From Apostichopus japonicus (Eukaryota; Echinodermata; Holothuroidea; Aspidochirotida; Stichopodidae): a DNA stretch of 64,000 nt. The position numbers were made by a program, and so were the translations under genes. The notes under the pieces are model-generated. The model was not told the DNA's origin. It did no database searches and saw only the letters and a program-made list of their open reading frames with translations. Positions 23,711 through 37,400 of this stretch are shown here, piece by piece (position 1 is the first letter of the stretch; each line of letters begins with the position of its first letter). The stretch spans positions 8,342,999 through 8,406,998 of the forward strand of contig NC_092565.1 of assembly GCF_037975245.1 (NCBI RefSeq). Reading direction: 5' to 3'.

Positions 23711-25439
23711 CTCTACAGATCAGTGAAAATTTGACCAAACTTATGAAGCTTGCACGTAAATGATATACTAGACTGTTTTTTTTTTTAAAACAGGTTATGA
23801 AAAGTATCTTTAATATCTTTAAACAGTAAGATACAATAGTTAAACTCACTCTTCCATCTTTTTTCTCTATGGTACTTGTTCCTTTGCTTTTTGGACTCTT
23901 GGATAAACTCTTTTGTTCTGCGAAGGATACCAGTATATCATCTTAAAACATGTCTTTAAGCCATATATAACACAGTTCTCCTCTTCTGTTGTTGCCTCCA
24001 CACTGGTGTCGTACATCACAGGAAACCTCACCCTTGACTTAGATATTTGGCTTTTCAATTCCTGCTGGAAAAAGAAACAGCAAAGTATTCATCATTTGAA
24101 AAAAAATTAAATAAAGTTGTCACCACAAAGTTATGTGAGATTTGCTTCCACTATAGACTCAAAAACCAATCCCAAAGTTTGAAGCAGACTGTATAAAGCT
24201 GAAAATTTGAACGAGAGTGTCATCACCATTGCAACCAGAATCAAATGCCCAGAATACAGAGATAATAAAACATGGGCTAAACCTTTGTTTGTTTTTATGA
24301 TCTTTAAAAATATAAAATTTTAGAAACAGAAATGCACTGAGCCAACTTATTTATAGGCCTAATCGTTTTTAGTTGTTATTTTGCTTGCTCACATAACAAG
24401 CCTGTTTAGACCTAGGCTAGAGGAGAATCAGTACTTTGTTACACTAAGTTTGTCTTTCGGTCGTTTTGATTTAGTCTTACTAGTAGTACTAAAGTACATA
24501 ATGGACCGGCGAAGACTAGAGAATACCCAGAGTTTTAGCAACTGCGTTAAACTGTATCATCTGATCTATTATTTACTGTACGTCAATGAGTTTCATTCAA
24601 TCTAGGATCAAAAAGAGAAAGCTAATTAATCTTAACCTTTAAACTTTGCTTCTAAACAGATATGCTTGAATTACAAATAAATGTCAAAAAACATCATAAG
24701 CTACGAATCGATGCATATACATATACATAAACAGAATAATTTGAATTCGCGCAAGTGAACCCTGCACTACATTGGACAGAAAAAAACGTGCAATTAGACC
24801 AAACTAAACATACTAAATTTTCCGTTACTTCTACATAAAATATCAATACAAATAAAACAACTTACTCTTTTGGCAGTATACTAAAAGCACATGTTATAAT
24901 AACTTCAGACTATCAAGCTTTCCTGAGAAAAACGGTTAATACTTCTTACAGTAAACAAGTCGACCGTGAAGGAATGTCGCAATTGTTTCCTAGCGTGACC
25001 GGAAATTAAATACTAAAAAATGATAAATGAAAAGGTTAAATAGAACTGAAGCGTGCATCCCGACTGCTCGCAACATATAATACCGTTGACTAGCCAACAT
25101 AATTTGTTCAGCCTACTGTGACTGTACGTTTGAAGGTCTAGCCTTGCTTATTCAATACCACAAAGCCTACCCATTTAGATTCACATGGGAAATTACAGGA
25201 AATCTTTACCAAATGAGTGTAGACTTCAAATAAACTATTGAGACTTATAGTTCCAGCATTTGTTTGGGAATAAATTAGAAGATTATGTGCCACTGTTCAA
25301 TCTAGCCCAATACACACATAACACATTGTTAATTGGTGTTTAGAATGCACACTTTAGTGTTGAGAGTGCATTGACTAACGTTACAGACTTATTTAACGTT
25401 AGTCCGTGGCAATATTGACTAGTTTATTTTTTCAGTGTA

Positions 25440-26275
25440 TAATCGGAATAGGAGTACAGGGAACTATTAACGAGAATACGAGTACAGGTAATTATATACT
25501 ATAGGATACGAGTACAGGTAATTATAAACGAGAATACGAGTACAGGTAATTATATACTAGGATACGAGTACAGGTAATTATATACTAGATTACGAGTACA
25601 GGTAATTATATACTAGGATACGAGTACAGGGAAAATATACCGGAATACAAATACAGGAAATAATATACTAGGATACGAGTACAGGTAATTATATACTAGG
25701 ATACGAGTACAGGTAATTATATACTAGGATACGAGTACAGGTAATTATATACTAGGATACGAGTACAGGTAACTAGCTATGATAAGAGTGCAGGTAATTA
25801 TATACTAGATTACGAGTACAGGGAACTATTAACGAGAATACGAGAACAGGTAAATATATACCATGATACAAGAACAGGTAATTGTATACTAGTCTATGAG
25901 AACAGGTAATTATATACTAGGATACGAGTACAAGTAATTATATACTAGATTACGAGTACAGGGAAAATATACCGGAATACGAGTACAGGAAACAATATAC
26001 TAGGATACGAGTACAGGTAATTATATAATAGGATACGAAGTAAGGTAATTATATACTAGATTACGAGTACAGGGAAAATATACCGGAATACGAATACAGG
26101 TAACAATATACTAGGATACGAGTACAGGTAATTATATAATAGGATACGAGTACATGTAATTATATACTATAGGATACGAGTACAGGTAATCATATAGGAT
26201 ACGAGTACAGATACTTGTATTAAAACCACGAGTACAGGTAACTATACACCGGAATGCGAGTACCGGTAACTATAT
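25440..26275. repeat. 28-bp minisatellite
   Basis: About 30 copies of a unit reading GGATACGAGTACAGGTAATT followed by ATATACTA, with variants (GGGAAAATATACC, GGAAACAATATACT) arranged in blocks. A single copy of GAGTACAGG (21152-21160) lies on the far side of the CACTG element, so the element inserted at the edge of the array. Confidence 0.95.
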
Positions 26276-27344
26276 CCAGGAAACATCGTAAAAGGATCCT
26301 GACAGGAATTTGGCATATTTCATTTTTGGTGAAAATTGGACAATTTTGTAAGACCTTGTTATATTTATACTTATACTGATACCTTCTTATTTGGAAAGAA
26401 AAATATACTTAATTCTTCATCATCATTTCATATGCCAATTGAAGCTTAGCTTCAGAAGAGCTCCGCTGAAAACTCGAGGAAAAACCATCACTGTGAGCTA
26501 TATTGTAATGCTTTTCATTTTGTGAAACTGCATCATATTGTAAAATTTTAGCCCAAATCGAGACCTTTTCAATGTAGTCATTCCCAAAATTACATACGTT
26601 GAGTAAAGAATTCTTCTTTTAAAGTCTCAGTAAATGTTTGCCGAAATTTAAACTTCGACCTTTTCAGCTAACTGCAAAAAAAGCTCAGTGAAAATGACAC
26701 CGTTCTATGCAATTTCCGTATCAATATTCATTATTTTTATTGATTTATAAAATTGATAAAATTCGCCAGATTTATTAACGAATCAATCAAAATTTGCAAG
26801 CCCCGGCCCAACAGCTCATGAGCCAATCAAATCTCTCTGTTTTGTTTACGACCGTTAGGCCTATGACTACTTTCACTTTCGTGATTAGCCTGTGTTAGGT
26901 CCCTTCTATTGAATAGTATCTTTCTTTCGGTCTTACCGATGTAACTTGCGAAATTGTGTCATTTCCTTCCATTGCAATGAATGAACAAGTGTTTTCAGAC
27001 GTTTCATCCGTGCAGTTGGGTCAAAAGGGTGGACGATACGAGTAAATAGAGGTTACATTTGTTTAATGAACATGCTGAAATGGGAGGTCGCAGTGATTAT
27101 ATTGCAAATCGTTCGCGCAATAAGGGCAACAGAAAATACATTTCTTTCACTCGATTGCGAAAGCTTTTCTCCATTAAACCCACCTGGTCAGAGTGCATTT
27201 AGAATAAGAAACACTGAATCTGCTTCGGAATTTTTTTTTTTCCGAAATTCATCAGCAAACATATTGAGACTTTAAAATTTCATAATAATTTCCCAATCAT
27301 TATTATTCGACATTATCAAACACTGATCATGTCATTTACGTTCA

Positions 27345-27500
27345 GTCGAATGCATATAGTCTTGTCACCAAAAGATATGTCCTATACGTAAAGTGGACTC
27401 CATTTAGTTGTCCTGTCATTGATAGAGATGTCATATACCTAAAGTGGACTCCACCTATAGTTGTTCTGTCCCAAAAAGGTATCATGCCTGTACCCAGGGC
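27345..27500. repeat. Short tandem repeat of about 60 bp
   Basis: GTAAAGTGGACTCCA and TAAAGTGGACTCCACC recur with TAGTTGT(C/T)CTGTC between; two to three diverged units. Confidence 0.65.
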
Positions 27501-30500
27501 TCCATATATATAGTTGTAGCTTATGTTATAGTTGTAGATTCCCCTCTCGGCATGTTTACAAGTCAAGAGTCAAACTTTATCAGGGAATGATTAAATCACT
27601 GGCATAAACTTGCCTTTTCCCGTTTGGTAAATAATTGTTTTATGATTTCACATAGTAGGCTTGTTTGACTATAATGTATGTGTTATCGCATGAAACTATA
27701 TATATGAAGACTGTATAGTAACATGAACCGTGATATCAGTATTGGCGTATTCTCATATATACTAGTCGATGATCAGTTAAAATTCACAAGAACGGAGAAT
27801 GGGTTCCTCTTTGTTAAGCTGGTCCACGGGGAGCTCTCGCCAAGGCAGGCCGCGACACTAATGATCCACTTAACACTAACGACGCCACAAGTGACAATCT
27901 GGATTCAGTCTTGGAATCACCTAAAATGCTTTGCCGTGACGCGATTACACCCTAATGACCGGGCATTAAATGCAAAGCGTTAGCAATCTTGAGGTACAGT
28001 TTATATTCCCCAACGTTTTCCAATCGAGCGTTTAATATCCTACTAATTGTTAGGCTACAAGTACTTGCAGTTTATCCCTTGAAATTCGAAGCGATATTTA
28101 TGGAGCCTGCTGTAGAAACCGGCTCTTATATACTTTCAACTGATGTGGTAAGATAAAAATCGGCAAGAAAAGTACCCGCATTGAATTCTGCGCTTTTTGC
28201 TGAGATGAAAATTGACCTTACTAATTGGTAACTATTTCCGCATCTCACTTCTTCTCACGTTCTTCTACACTACTACAGGGAATTGTGTAAAAGCATGAAA
28301 CCGCTCGAGTATGTCAACGAAATCGGTATGTGAATGGCATATATCATCCGATAGTAGACGACTATAACAAGAAATTGAGATACGGTACTTCTGCAATACG
28401 ATGCATGCTATTGACCGCATTATGGAGTATGGATCACGTTATTCCTAACATTGATAACGGTCGCAGCACGATAAGAACTGCATGGCAAGTCTAACGCTCT
28501 AGGATAATTTTCACGTTCCCCTTATTCATTGGTGTGCAATTAATATGGTATCAAAACATAATATTTAAACTCGCTTCAATAATACACCAATTACACACTA
28601 TTCGGAGGATATCTGGAAGTATACGTTACATCACACCCATGAAATTTATATTAAAAAAAAAATTATAGAAATTATCAATTTTATAACAGAAAGAGTTTTG
28701 GAAGATTTGAATTGATTTTTTTTTTCCTGATATGGAGTTAAAATATACAACCCAAGGGGTGAAAACTATTATTAAAAAAAACCTGAATGCCTCATTTTGA
28801 GCTTAAGATATAGCCACACATACCATATACGCATGTATAAACCTGATTCCGTCGATGAATAACATGAAAATACCGAACGGCAGATTTTTTTTGCTTAAAA
28901 CATGAAATCACTTGCGACAGAATTCATAAATAAATTACGAGCCGTGCGCCTGATTTGTAAAGAGAGGGAAGAAAGAAAGAAGCGCTCAAACACGAAGCTT
29001 ATGACGGTGACTATTGGAGTACTCGTTGGGACGCAACAAGGAGCTTCTTAGCTGTCCCCTGGCGGGCATCACACCTCCAGTAAATTCTACTGAACATTTA
29101 AAGGAGAGAGCTTAGGGTTGCTTAATTACAGTCTCGATTGGACCTCCCCGCCTTCCCGTTATCTAAATTGCTGCCTCTCAAATCAGCCTCTTGAGCAATC
29201 CACGTGAGCTCAAGACCCAAATTGTCCGGAAAACCTCTCGTCGATCTCCATCAATTTAGGTAATTGTCCTGGTACTTCTAAAATGGAATTTTAAACGAGG
29301 AGTTAAGAGGTTGCGCTGGGGATGGTTTCTCGTACTTGACATAAATTGCTGGAAGCGTAAGAAGAGATAAATGGCAAAAGACTTGAATAAGATGGAGAGA
29401 TGCATGTGTAAAGATCTGGGTGGACACGGGATGGGTTTGCTAACGGAACTGATAGGAATTACAGAAAAGCGACTTTCATCATTCGCACTTGATATGATAC
29501 AGTCTTGAGTGTGCACTGATTTCGAAAATTGGGTTAAAAGCAGGTTTTTCGTACCTGTCAATGTGTATTTACATACTGGCGTTCGATATACCTCTTCCGA
29601 ATTTGATCAAGCTTTTCAATATGAGTTTGGTTGAATTTGATGTGTAATTGGTGATCACTCGTGACCATTCAAGCGGGTAATCAGAGAGCCAAAACCTCTT
29701 GGTAATTATTTTCTTTGTCGAGATTGTTATTGAACATTGTGATCACGTAGTAAAACGTAGCCAGATTCTATAGAAAAGTACATATGGACTGCTTTATATA
29801 TATATACATACATTACCATGCATGCAGCAGAAACACTCCCTACGCACCTCAGGATAAGAATACTTATACAGGGAGGCAGGAAAACTGGATTATGGTTTCA
29901 GTAAAGTACATCCTTATAGACGAATATTGTGTCTTTCTGCCTGATTTGATTGACAGCTCATATATCTTTACAAATGCAGATGCTTTCGGCAAGTCTATAG
30001 GTTTAGCATTATCCCATCATGCATTGATGTTTACTACAGAGGATACTATATAGCAGGTCTTTCAGGGCGGCATACAACAGCAGGACCTATAAGCCAGCCA
30101 ATGATTTTCATGGGTAAACTCAGAAACGCTACTGTTAGTTTGCTTATGTGGAAACATACTTTTAATGAAAAATGTTTTCAGGTCACAGTAAAATGTTTGG
30201 TATATGTATACATGATGCAACAATTATTCCCAAGCATTTTTTGTTGTTGTTAAATTATCCTTGTACTTTACTAAGTGTTCATTGTCGGTATAGCTCACGT
30301 TGAAACACAGACAGCCATAAATACATATTGTAATAGGCCTATTTTCACCATGATATTTTCAAACCTACATATTCTTGCTAGTATAGTTCAAATGACGTCG
30401 ACTGATAACAGATAATCATGTCCTCTCCTCCACGCACGGTGTATATATATACGCGCTGTATATATAAAGGTATATTTCGCGTTTGAACCTATTTGCCTCC

Positions 30501-31289
30501 TCTTCTCTAAGCCATTGTAGATTTGTTGTTGAACCGACACATTTTCTTACTCATATCATGGTTCATCCCCACTCATCTACACGGAGGGAGAATCAAGGTT
30601 GCTTTTTTTTCGAGAGAAGAAACAGGCTGTTTAACTTAGTTTGTTGGGCCGCGTGCAAGTCAAATCCCCCTGAAAAGAACTAAAGCCCCTTGCAAGACAT
30701 CTGTCTTCAGGGCAGTGCTTCTGATAAGGAGTCGTTTGCATTAGAATGCAAATAAGATAGAATAAACGCCTACTAATGACGGTTATACCTTTCAGATATT
30801 GGGTACAAAGCTGGTTAAAAGTCGATCTAAATTGCCCGATGAATATGACTCCTATTTTTGTAAATCTAGTCCAGTAATCAAATGAATAAATTACTATCGA
30901 ACTGTTTTGAAGCGTTAGGAGCCAAGGTCGTAAGACAAACTAAATCGTGAAAGCAATTAGCGGCTGAACTACTTTAGGTTGATCGGTTACATGCAAGGTT
31001 TCCTATTGTCATTTAATAAAGCTTTTTAGTCAATTACAAGTCTAAAGTAGTTGTGATCCGTCAGTTACGTGTGCCTCGTTTCCTACATTTATCAGTCAAA
31101 TGCATCTTTAATGAGCAGAACGCAACAAAGAGAATGCAGGGCTATATGGAAAGTATTTTGTTATTTTAAGATGTTGTAACTTTTCAAGCTAAATAGTTAA
31201 GTGAAATGTGTTTTTACATTTTATTTTTCCGTTTTCGGACTAGTTTGGAAACCCTGATTCAAAAAGAGGTGTTCCAGCGACATATACAC

Positions 31290-31500
31290 TGCAGAATAAC
31301 GTATATTGCCTGTAGTGGTACTCTTTGAAGCTCTGCGTGGCAAAACAACAGTAAATATACCGACAATAAGGTATATTGCCTGTAGTGGTACTCTTTGAAG
31401 CTCTGCGTGACAAAACAACAGTAAATATACCAACAATAACGTATATTGCCTGTATAGCTGTATAGTGGAACTCATTGAAAGCTCTGCATGACAAAACAAT
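31290..31500. repeat. 70-bp tandem repeat, three copies
   Basis: GTATATTGCCTGTAGTGGTA units start near 31302, 31372 and 31441; each contains CTCTTTGAAGCTCTGCGTG. Confidence 0.9.
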
Positions 31501-32149
31501 TCCAGCAAATATCCAACAATACGGTGTATAGATATTTCACAAATATCCAGAACGGTGATGAAATTGCATCTTGGTAGGTTGGAAGGACCATGTGGGGTTT
31601 AATGTCCACAAACATGTCTGGTTATGATACTGGCCATCATTGTGGCGATTCTATATGAGCTAATGACGTACTTTGATAATCACTCGCCATATCCACCAAT
31701 ACCATGTCACCTTATATAGCATCACAGTTAGGTTAAATGGTAAGGGTAACTTCCCAAAAGTCCGAAAGAAAATGCATCCCTTCAAAACAAAAGAATGCAT
31801 TTTGTTTGTGTCAAATCCTTCACAAACAGGAAGCTTTGCGATCAGGGATGTGGATAACAACGAATCTAATAACTATCGTAAAATAATATATTGATCTATT
31901 TACCTGAGAGTGTAAAGGTAAAACTAATAATAACAGTGTCAGAAGAACAACAACAACACAGTAATAACAATAATTATGATGATGATTGGAAGCCTACCTT
32001 TCATGTGGGCTCAAGATATTCTGGGAAAAGATACGTGCTCCATTTAACTTCGTCTTTTCATCTTCTGAAATCTCGAAGCCTTGTCTATAAACTACCCTCG
32101 GCAAGAAACAAATGCCCGCAAGAAGACCAATAGACCAGAAAAAAAAACG

Positions 32150-33345
32150 TCAAGAGTTGGCTTCCCAGTAAAGCCTAAGCTCTATCCTAACACAGCGCAA
32201 AGATGATGACTCGGAGTCTCACTTAGACACAAGTCGAACAACAGGCTCCATTCAATCATTGGGAACAAAAATCCAGATGCTCAAAGAGCTGAAGAGACAT
32301 TCCTGAAAAGAGTTCGGAATCCTTCAATAGGATTTCTCCAAAGCCATTGATGAGTTGAGAGACAGTGTTAAAGAACTAAACACAATGAAACAAAGGTATT
32401 CAATGAAATATGTGACTCTCTGGAGATAAAAGGTAGAGCGACTCGAGGCCGGAAATCCCAATGTCCAAAACTTTTACCTGGAGTTCCAATTCATACACCA
32501 CCACTCCAGGGCTTTAGTGTAGATTATATATTTTTTTCTCCATATTTCTCCTCGTAAATTATGTCCCATTCTGTCATTGATACGTCACGGTCAACCAGGA
32601 ATCCAGTCAGACCATGCTTGCAGTTTTCTTGGGTCCTGGCTACTGAAAATTAAATAATTCGTTACTAAGTTATCACGACTTTGTCGACACTATTAGCAAA
32701 TTTATTTGAAAATGAGAGTGGTGAGGATCCTCCTCGCTCTGGGAAAACCTAAAAAAGTAAACAGATTCGTAGTGCCAGCATTAATTTTTCAAAGCGTAAG
32801 GCCCTGCAGGGAATGATGTTGTAGAGAAAATACCCTCATTCGAAAAGATTGCTAGTCTTGCGCATTATCTTTCTATTTTGAATTAGTAGAAACTAGGGTC
32901 GAGTTCTGTGAAGCTCGGAATGAATTATTCCTCTATTACGACCAGAAAATTTACAAGGAACAATCATTCGTTCTAGAGTCCGTTGGGTTGAGCGCGGCTG
33001 AAGAGAAATACCAGTTAAATTTTAAAATTTGAGAAACGAATAAATTTAATAATATGATTTATAAAAATAAAGGTTCTGATAGAGTTAATTGTTTGCAGCG
33101 ATGATAATACTATAATAAAAGAAATTAAGCCTTTGTACGACAAGTTGTATGCATCTGAACAACTGTTCCCCAAATGTTGTTTTTCAAATATCTTCCCCCG
33201 CGAAAGATTTATGTATGGAAGCTTCTATCAACTGTGAGGGATTTCTAACCATTGAATAATGCAGCAACTCATTAATATCCTTACAAAACGACAAGGCTCC
33301 TGGCAGCGATGGTCTTGCATCTAATTTCTACAAACAAAATTAGCA
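32150..33345 (+). pseudogene. Decayed non-LTR retrotransposon (L1/Tx1-like)
   Basis: Frame-broken + strand remnants appear in the order expected of an L1-like element. First is a coiled-coil ORF1-like stretch (DELRDSVKELNTMKQR near 32351-32398). Next come ETNKFNNMIYKNKGSDRVN (33033-33089) and EIKPLYDKLYASEQ (33121-33162). Last is the reverse transcriptase signature NDKAPGSDGLASNFYK (33287-33334). Multiple stops and a large deletion between the ORF1-like part and the RT make it inactive. The endonuclease and RT catalytic YxDD region are missing. Confidence 0.75.
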
Positions 33346-33354
33346 TTTAAAACA

Positions 33355-33512
33355 ATAACAATTTCAACAGCAAGAGCAATAATAATAATAACAACAACAA
33401 CAACCAAAATATTAATAATTACAATAATAATCATAACAATTACAATAAAAATAATAACAATAATAATAAACATAATAATAAGAAGAACAATAATAATAAT
33501 AATAATGTCTTT
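33355..33512. repeat. AAT/AAC-rich simple repeat, probable retroelement tail
   Basis: Interrupted (AAT)n and (AAC)n run. On the minus strand GGAATAAAGACATTATTATT leads into it, so it may be the 3' tail of a minus-oriented retroelement lying above 33513. Confidence 0.6.
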
Positions 33513-36009
33513 ATTCCAGTCGATATATTCTATACATGTTAACTGTTTACAATCTCGCACATTTTATTTTGCCTAATAGTAACCTGTTAAAGAGCTACCA
33601 ATTGTATCGTCGGGTAATAAGTTTACACCACATTTACATTTTCAAAACCTTTCAAATTGAACACAATTCATATGGGGCCCTTCGCTTATTACAAGCTATG
33701 TTTTTTTATTTCGATTTAAAGCGCAAAAGTTTCTTTTTAAGGGCTAAATTGGTAATTTAATGCATGGCAATTATTCTTACTGTCCTCATTATTCACGCCC
33801 GTCGGCGTGCGGAGGTGTGCCCTAGTTGTTTACGCATTGTAATCTACTGACGATCATCATAATAATATTTAATTGCTTGTCATTGACTTTTAATTTTAAT
33901 ATCAAAATCATTTTTGCGAGCCCCGATTTTCAAGTAAATTATTCTCCTTGAATATTTTCTCCATGTAAAGGTATCGAGAATCCATCCTTAATCAACGATT
34001 GTAAATTGTCAGAATAAATGATGGATAACTCTACAAATGAAGAAATAAAAGAGTAGCTTAATTTGAGACCCAAGGTTCTTATTTTGTAAAAGTTAAAAAC
34101 GATTTTCCATCATACGTTATTTATGAGATCATAGGACGCATAACGGCTGTGGGAAAAGCAACAGATACGACGTATTAATCATTTGAAATAGTTGATAAAA
34201 AAAAGTGAATTTATTGCACAAAGGAGGAAGCGATCTGAAAGTCATGTTCATCAAATGATCCAGCAGCGACATCACTTGTCATCTTCTTCGCTTATAGGAT
34301 CTTGATCATATTACGCTTTTGGTATCGTAACGATCAAGATATCATTTGAGTATTGATCAAGATATCGATTGGTATTAATCAATACACCATTTTGGTATAT
34401 ATCGTCCGAGCACATATCGTTATAATATTTTTCTCGTGGTTAAGGTGAGCCCCCCCCCCTCCCCACCTCTTGCCACCTCACACAGAAATTCAAACTCAAC
34501 AAAGGAGATTTATACCCTCAGTAACTCTCAGAATGCACCACTTGGCGTTCAAAAGTGATGTCACAAAGCTTATGCTAGAATGGGGGGGGGGGGGGCTGGG
34601 GTCTATGTGTAATCTTTAGAAGGTAAAACTTAAAGGTTTAAAGTCATTACATATTCTATGAAATCTGTGATGCTTTCGGTTATATTATCTCATTCATTCT
34701 CAGTTGCGATATATAATATATAATCATTTATACATAAGTTTTCTGGTTGTTAATAACCCTTAAAGCCATGTATTAAGACATTTTGACGAGTGTGACCATA
34801 TTTTGTCCTTATCGACTTCCTTAATAAATTAGCTTTTGAATTACAAACCAATGGCTTCTACTATATAGAAGGAAAACGTAATAACGAGATACACATATCG
34901 GTCATAGTCCTTATCATTTTAAAGCAGTATCACTCAAAACTGACAGCAGTCATTCAAGCACTAAGAAATATTTATTACCTTAACAAATTGACTAAATTTC
35001 CCCTTGATTCTGATAAACTATGAAATCGTGATTAAGAGGTTGGGTATAGAGTGAGTCTTTAGGTAGTAACTTGGTGATTCACGATTAACCATAAATCTTT
35101 CTCTTATCTGCTTTGACCCACATTAACACGTTGCCCGGGGATCAGCAAGCAAACATTTGTGTTGCGGATAGATATAAAACTAAAAAAAAATATTTTACCC
35201 GAGTTGGAAAAAAGCGATAAAACTTACGAAATTTATTGTATTGGTAAATCGTTTCGATCGGTAACCGGTGAGTCAATGAGTTTCGCTCTCCGCGTGGGAA
35301 AGATTGGGTTTAATTGAGTCATGGTAATTGTTCGCCAAAGAATACGAATCGGATCTATGTTCACACTTAATCCGCAACGGTCAACAAATAGTTCTCTATA
35401 GCAAACAGTAAAACGCTGTGGTAGTATCATGTTTAATTGTCTCTCTTTGATACAAGTACTTTGCCAAGGTAATCATGGCTACGGTAATGTCATTATGCGC
35501 AGTCTGTTTGTACGCAGAATTGTTCAGGTATACATGAAATATCTAATTCCTACACTGAACCATCTGTTTATATTTTCTTTTACTTATCTCCCTATAAAAT
35601 ATTTTATCAACATGGGACTCGGTGGTGTTCCCGTGCAATCATAGTTTCAACTAAAAAGTGATGTCATCAACCCAATAATGTTTCTGATTGATCCTGCAGT
35701 TCATCTGTTGCTTGTACTGCAGTTTGATTATACTCGTTCGAGGCTAGTCTGAACGCATTAGTCTCATAGATGTTACCGGACATGGGTTTTGCGTTGATCT
35801 TGGTGAATTTGTAATATTATTTGATATTGAACGACATAAAAATGCAGAAGGCATTATTAGCCAACTTTTCGTTCAGGAAACGTGGGGAAGGACAAACGTT
35901 CCTTTAGCTCAAATGAACTTTGACTGCTACAGAAAACAATTCGTTTCTTTGAACTCACAACGAGTGCATCTACAGACCACGTATAGAGTCATGTCCTTTT
36001 TGAGTTGGA
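33513..36009. other. No gene recognised
   Basis: AT-rich; probably includes the 3' part of a minus-oriented retroelement just above 33513. C-run at 34450 and G-run at 34580. Confidence 0.5.
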
Positions 36010-36120
36010 GAGAGTTGGCAAGCCTGTTCGTCAGAAGAACACATACACAGATACAAAGATACACACACACACTTCATCATTATCACAAAGATTCCCTTTT
36101 GCCCCTTGGCAAAGGGATCA
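36010..36120. repeat. Terminal part of the same dispersed repeat, copy 3
   Basis: A CA-rich stretch followed by AAAGATTCCCTTTTGCC and CTTGGCAAAGGGATC, matching the ends of the copies near 5140 and 13540. The TGACCT-bearing body is absent or unrecognisable. Confidence 0.6.
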
Positions 36121-37400
36121 TATCGCTGACAGCATTGTAAGGGTATACTATATGAACGTCACCATTGGTATAACTGTAAATGGAATCGCTTCCTTCCCCT
36201 TATATACCTTAAGAACCGTAGATTAGACATAAGAAGGATGACATGAACTTCTGACAAAATAAGCCCGATGTTGGATATCTGATTATGAATAATAAAGTCA
36301 CTATACAGTGTTGCCATATATGTTTATGGTGACGTAATTGTGTGGATGGGTCGGTGTTTTGAGTCGGTCGGTAGATAGGTAGGTAGGTACATATGTTTTT
36401 CTTCCTATACTTACCTATTCCCCCTACCCGTTGAGTAATTATTCGAATACAGTAATGAACACATTTATAATCTTCGATTTATGTTCATTATGTATTTCTG
36501 ACACAAAATTCGTCTACACAATCTATACAGACAATGTAATGGTATATTGTTCGCATTTACATTAATTCATTTGAGTCTCAAGCCATTACATAAAGAATAC
36601 TGTCCAAGTGCCCAACACAATGTGTTGTGTAATTATGATAGTATAATAACAATAATAAAACCATAGCAGTGATATTAGTCAATGTCATCATAGTAATAAT
36701 AGAACAGAAATTTATCTTGGTTTTTACACTTTTCTTATGTTACAAACCACCCGTAAAATTTCACAAGTTTCAAAAAAGGAAAACTGTAGCAATACGTGGA
36801 AATAAATTTCAACAGACATGAGCACCATGCGAGAGCCAAAGTGCATTATAATTTGTATGTGTATATGATACCGAGAGTTTGCAGGAATCTTCAAAACTTT
36901 AGTCATTTATGTTTGTATGCGATTTGTATAGTTCATAAAGTACACGTGTAATCACAGTATAGCTGCAGTTACTAGAGATATTAGTTATTCACTGAGAAAC
37001 TGTACTGCAGTTCTAGTTACATAATAGCAATTTCTGTGCTTCGGAGATAAATATTAATAAAACCGTATCTGCATATAACAGATACTTACGGAATTCACAA
37101 TATCGTCAGATCACAGTTACTCATGGAATAACAATATCAGCACATCACATTTATTCACGGAATAGCAATATCACCAGATCAAAGCTACTCACAGCATATA
37201 TGCAGTAACTGCAGGTCATTATTGCGGTATAGAACTGCAGGTCAAAACTACCCCATATATAATGCCAATAGCTGGGCAATAAGGGCACTCACTGAATAGT
37301 AAATACCATCAGATCAGAGCTAAATTATAGTAATATCTACATATATCTCAGTTACAATATAACACTAGTAGTAAGTAATTCCCAGTTACGCATATAATAA

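Larger units (their letters stand above)
21163..25437. mobile_element. Large non-autonomous DNA transposon with CACTG ends
   Basis: Terminal inverted repeat CACTGAAAA at 21163 and TTTTTTCAGTG ending at 25437, flanked by a TA on each side (21161-21162 and 25438-25439). Both sub-terminal regions carry many short direct and inverted copies of ACCGACTAA / TTAGTCGGT (dense at 21185-21550; a few at 25370-25430). CACTG ends with sub-terminal motif arrays resemble EnSpm/CACTA elements; a TA duplication would also suit Tc1/mariner. No transposase frame was found in 4275 bp. The element contains the foldback at 22181-23710. Confidence 0.65.
26276..32149. other. Gene-poor region
   Basis: No credible exon apart from the tandem repeats listed separately. 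The interval 28960-29280 is less AT-rich and free of repeats, a possible regulatory block. Confidence 0.5.

Noticed and set aside
23562-23849. 95-codon frame on the minus strand sharing most of its sequence with 22105-22329
   Set aside because: Both are the two arms of the foldback read in mirror image, not duplicated genes.
25440-26275. Regular repeat considered as a CRISPR-like array
   Set aside because: Units are contiguous 28-mers without unique spacers, and the genome is eukaryotic; it is a minisatellite.
27723-27983. 86-codon frame as a gene
   Set aside because: No family recognised, no splice or promoter context, and composition changes along the frame.
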